Source: Candidatus Bilophila faecipullorum
Lineage (GTDB): Bacteria; Desulfobacterota; Desulfovibrionia; Desulfovibrionales; Desulfovibrionaceae
Assembly (NCBI GenBank): GCA_944326695.1
Contig: CALVEZ010000030.1
Location: 1 to 43,246, forward strand
Length of the DNA stretch: 43,246 nt
Reading direction: 5' to 3'
Position numbers and translations under genes: made by a program. Below, piece after piece: positions 41,426 to 43,246 of the stretch (positions within the stretch are counted from its first letter, which is position 1; every line of letters starts with the position of its first letter). The notes beneath the pieces are model-generated. The model saw only the letters and a program-made list of their open reading frames with translations. It did no database searches and had not been told where the DNA came from.

Positions 41426-42469
41426 CTATTCTTCCTCGCTGAGGGGGGCTGAGGGGGCCGTGTCCGGGTCATAGGCCATCGCGCCGTCCCGATGGAGTTT
41501 TGCGCGGGGCAGCAGAGTTTTAAGCCGATGGCGAAGATAGAGCATTTCCAGATACTGGGCCAGATAGGAGGCGGCTATCTTGGCGAACGACCGCAAATGC
41601 GGGGAAAGCGGGCGGGGTTCCAGCCCCGCGAGGCAGACCACGCCGCACGTCACCTTGTTCATCTGAATGGGCAGGCAGATGACCGCCTGAAAATCGGGCA
41701 CTCCGGGCAGCTTGCCGAAAAGAGGCGTGCTGGGCGCGCCGTCCGAGCCTTCCGCATGCACGGGCACGTCGTTGCGGAAAACCCAGCTCACCAGCCCGCC
41801 GCTGGCCAGCGGGAGGTCCGGCCGGCCTTCCTCGGTGATGAGCAGGGGCGTATTTTCGCCTTCCACAGTATATGTGGACTCGCCTTCCTGCGTTGTGGCG
41901 AAGGCGACGTATTCAAAGCCCGTACTTTCGGCCATAAGCCGGAGGAAGGTCTTCAGATATTCGCCCCAATGCGGGGTACGCGCCCCGAGTTCCGAGAGAC
42001 GTTCAAGCTGCGCGAAATAGCGGCGCAGGTCCTCCGCGTCGCTGGCGAGGCCCGCCGAATGGACCTGCCGCGCGATATGCCGGGCGAAACGGTGCAAAAG
42101 AAGCTGATCTTCCTCGCTGTAGGCGCGAGGCCGGACGCTGTCCACGCACAGGGCCCCGCCTTCGGGGATATGGCATCCCATAAAGGCGGATACGGCCCCT
42201 TCGTCCTCCTCGTCGTAATAGCCGAGGAAGGTGTGGCGCATGTCCAGATTGTTCACGATGACCGGCTGCTTGTGGCGCAGAATCCACCCCACGAGACCTT
42301 TCCCCGGCGCGATGGTCACTTCCTGAACGTTCGGCTCCCCATCGGTGGAAGAAAGCGCCACCGTATAATTGCCGGACTGATCGGGCAGAAAGAGCACGGC
42401 GCTGTGTGCGTCGAAGGTGGTCCTCACCAGAGCCAGAAGAGTGTTGTCGCTGTCATGAAGCGTTGCCAT
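41426..42469 (-). CDS. Double GAF-domain protein linked to mreB
   Basis: This 347-residue cytosolic protein has two GAF-like ligand-binding domains and no output domain. The first (about 5-140) shows the pattern AHSAVLFLPDQSGNYTVALSS..GKGLVGWILRHKQPVIVNNL and GALCVDSVRPRAYSEEDQLLLHRFA. The second (about 175-310) shows TGFEYVAFATTQEGESTYTVEG, GLVSWVFRNDVPVHAEG and CGVVCLAGLEPRPLSPHLRSFAKIAASYL. GAF domains bind cyclic nucleotides, haem or small metabolites; the ligand is unknown. The ATG at 42469 is chosen on context with a purine-rich GGAAAGAG upstream; a longer frame of 42 extra codons looks like leader. It lies 3 bp before mreB and is probably cotranscribed. Confidence 0.82.
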   Translation of the reverse strand: MATLHDSDNTLLALVRTTFDAHSAVLFLPDQSGNYTVALSSTDGEPNVQEVTIAPGKGLVGWILRHKQPVIVNNLDMRHTFLGYYDEEDEGAVSAFMGCHIPEGGALCVDSVRPRAYSEEDQLLLHRFARHIARQVHSAGLASDAEDLRRYFAQLERLSELGARTPHWGEYLKTFLRLMAESTGFEYVAFATTQEGESTYTVEGENTPLLITEEGRPDLPLASGGLVSWVFRNDVPVHAEGSDGAPSTPLFGKLPGVPDFQAVICLPIQMNKVTCGVVCLAGLEPRPLSPHLRSFAKIAASYLAQYLEMLYLRHRLKTLLPRAKLHRDGAMAYDPDTAPSAPLSEEE

Positions 42470-42643
42470 GAAAGTCTCTTTCCAAGATAGGGTGTCGATA
42501 CGGAGAAGAGGAAAACGAAAAGAATGCTTTTTCCTCAAAGAAGCCAAGGCATCACGCAAAGTCGTGAGGTAACATATCAGGGGGAGGTTGCCCATGCAAC
42601 CGTCTTCTGGCCTAGAATCTACTCTGGGTGGCCGGAAAGATAC

Positions 42644-42649
42644 ATTATA
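42644..42649 (-). promoter_or_regulatory. Candidate -10 box of the GAF-mreB operon
   Basis: A perfect TATAAT lies on the minus strand at 42649-42644, about 175 bp before the GAF start. Upstream -35 sequences are poor at 16-18 bp spacing. The intervening leader contains a GGTTGC/GCAACC hairpin (42586-42601). Confidence 0.4.
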
Positions 42650-43150
42650 GGGTGTATGCTAGTAACAATATGTCTTTTATGAAAAAACATGTCTCATCTG
42701 TGTAGGCCGGGAGGTCGGTGTTGGGGGAGGCGAGCCTTAAACCCCACGCCCCTTGTTTCTTTTTGTGGAGCATCTCGCGTGCCAGCCCCTATTAAGAGAA
42801 AGGTAAAAAACTTCCCTCTTAGAGAAGCATAAAGGCAAAAAGGGGGATAAACCACAGAGGCGGAACTTTTTTACGGTGAGGGAAAGATGGCATCCAAGCC
42901 GGGAACGTTATTTTTGTGGGAGAAGGACGGTACGGAAGAAGGCCCTCAGTAAAGGTGTACCGTGGGTAGAGCTGCCCTGCGAGTGAGGCTCCCGTTCACG
43001 GGCAGTAAAGAGACAAAACAGGAGTGACGGACTATCTTACAAGCAAGGTAACGAAACCTCTCACGGCCTTCTTCAAGGCGCAGAACGGAGGAGTTTTTCC
43101 TCGAACGGTGGTAATTCTGCGAAAAAAGAGAAGAAAAGCAGTGACGTGAG

Positions 43151-43208
43151 AAAAAAACGAAAAAAGTTCTAAAAAGTCGTTGACAGGGAGGGCAGAGAGG
43201 TGCATAAC
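43151..43208 (+). promoter_or_regulatory. Strong promoter with A-rich UP element, facing out of the window
   Basis: A run of A-tracts (43151-43175) precedes a consensus TTGACA (43180-43185), a 17-bp spacer and CATAAC (43203-43208), then a GC-rich stretch. This layout, like that before tRNA-Leu but stronger, is typical of rRNA or tRNA operons. The gene it drives is outside the window. Confidence 0.65.
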
Positions 43209-43246
43209 CCGTTCTCGCCGCTGCGGGACGGAACGTCTCGCTGGCC

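Larger units (their letters stand above)
42470..43246. other. Gene-free right end of the window
   Basis: No reading frame with a ribosome site was found. The left part is the GAF-mreB leader and promoter, the middle is a featureless purine-rich stretch, and the last 100 bp is a strong outward promoter (43151-43208). The next gene, likely a stable RNA, would start beyond 43246. Confidence 0.55.

Noticed and set aside
1..43246. CRISPR arrays, prophage or integrase genes
   Set aside because: No regularly spaced identical repeats with unique spacers, cas genes, phage structural genes or recombinase genes were found on either strand.

Overview
The window is a 43.2 kb piece of a GC-rich bacterial chromosome. 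The gene set suggests a Desulfovibrionaceae-type deltaproteobacterium, although no single gene proves it: a PurS-PurL fused FGAM synthase, a dnaA gene with no dnaN beside it, separate GAF and MreB genes, many solute-binding proteins and c-di-GMP proteins, and G/A-rich palindromic intergenic elements. The assignment is an inference from family content, not from a database match.

Layout. 1-9771: the N-terminal part of a DegP/HtrA protease; an AI-2E-family permease; a small exported protein; then a tightly overlapping minus-strand operon (3251-7210) of solute-binding protein, ABC ATPase, half-size AbrB-like membrane protein, ABC permease and two tandem CrcB/Fluc fluoride channels. This is followed by a cytidine-deaminase-fold enzyme and an M23 endopeptidase. 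10220-17728: a tRNA-Leu(CAG) gene with its promoter and terminator, followed by a visibly A+T-richer block. It holds four genes centred on cyclic-di-GMP: a periplasmic binding protein overlapping a membrane diguanylate cyclase, an EAL protein with a degenerate GGDEF domain, and a soluble PAS-like/GGDEF protein. A 107-bp-period direct repeat lies just upstream of that last gene.

17729-33846: mostly housekeeping genes at normal high GC. They are an iron-sulfur-flavoprotein-like reductase, the ABC-F ATPase Uup, a solo NitT/TauT-type binding protein, dnaA, a YdjM-like membrane protein, KdsD (arabinose-5-phosphate isomerase for LPS Kdo), an FMN alpha-hydroxy-acid oxidoreductase with an N-terminal Cys motif, a YitT protein, PurL, a polyprenyl diphosphate synthase and a DUF2065 peptide. 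yitT and purL converge on two 81-bp copies of an inverted palindromic element, each exactly 13 nt after a stop codon.

33920-43246: an NhaD-like Na+/H+ antiporter, a two-TM protein of unknown function, a WbaP-type undecaprenyl-phosphate sugar transferase, SecG, TpiA, RimI, a degenerate NUDIX-like protein whose gene overlaps its neighbours at both ends, MreB and a double-GAF protein. The right edge carries a strong promoter with an A-rich upstream element, of the kind seen at rRNA or tRNA operons, firing out of the window.

The least conventional arrangements are the transporter operon ending in two fluoride channels, the c-di-GMP block beside tRNA-Leu, and the paired 81-bp terminator-like elements. 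Functions beyond family level are inferences and are marked as such.
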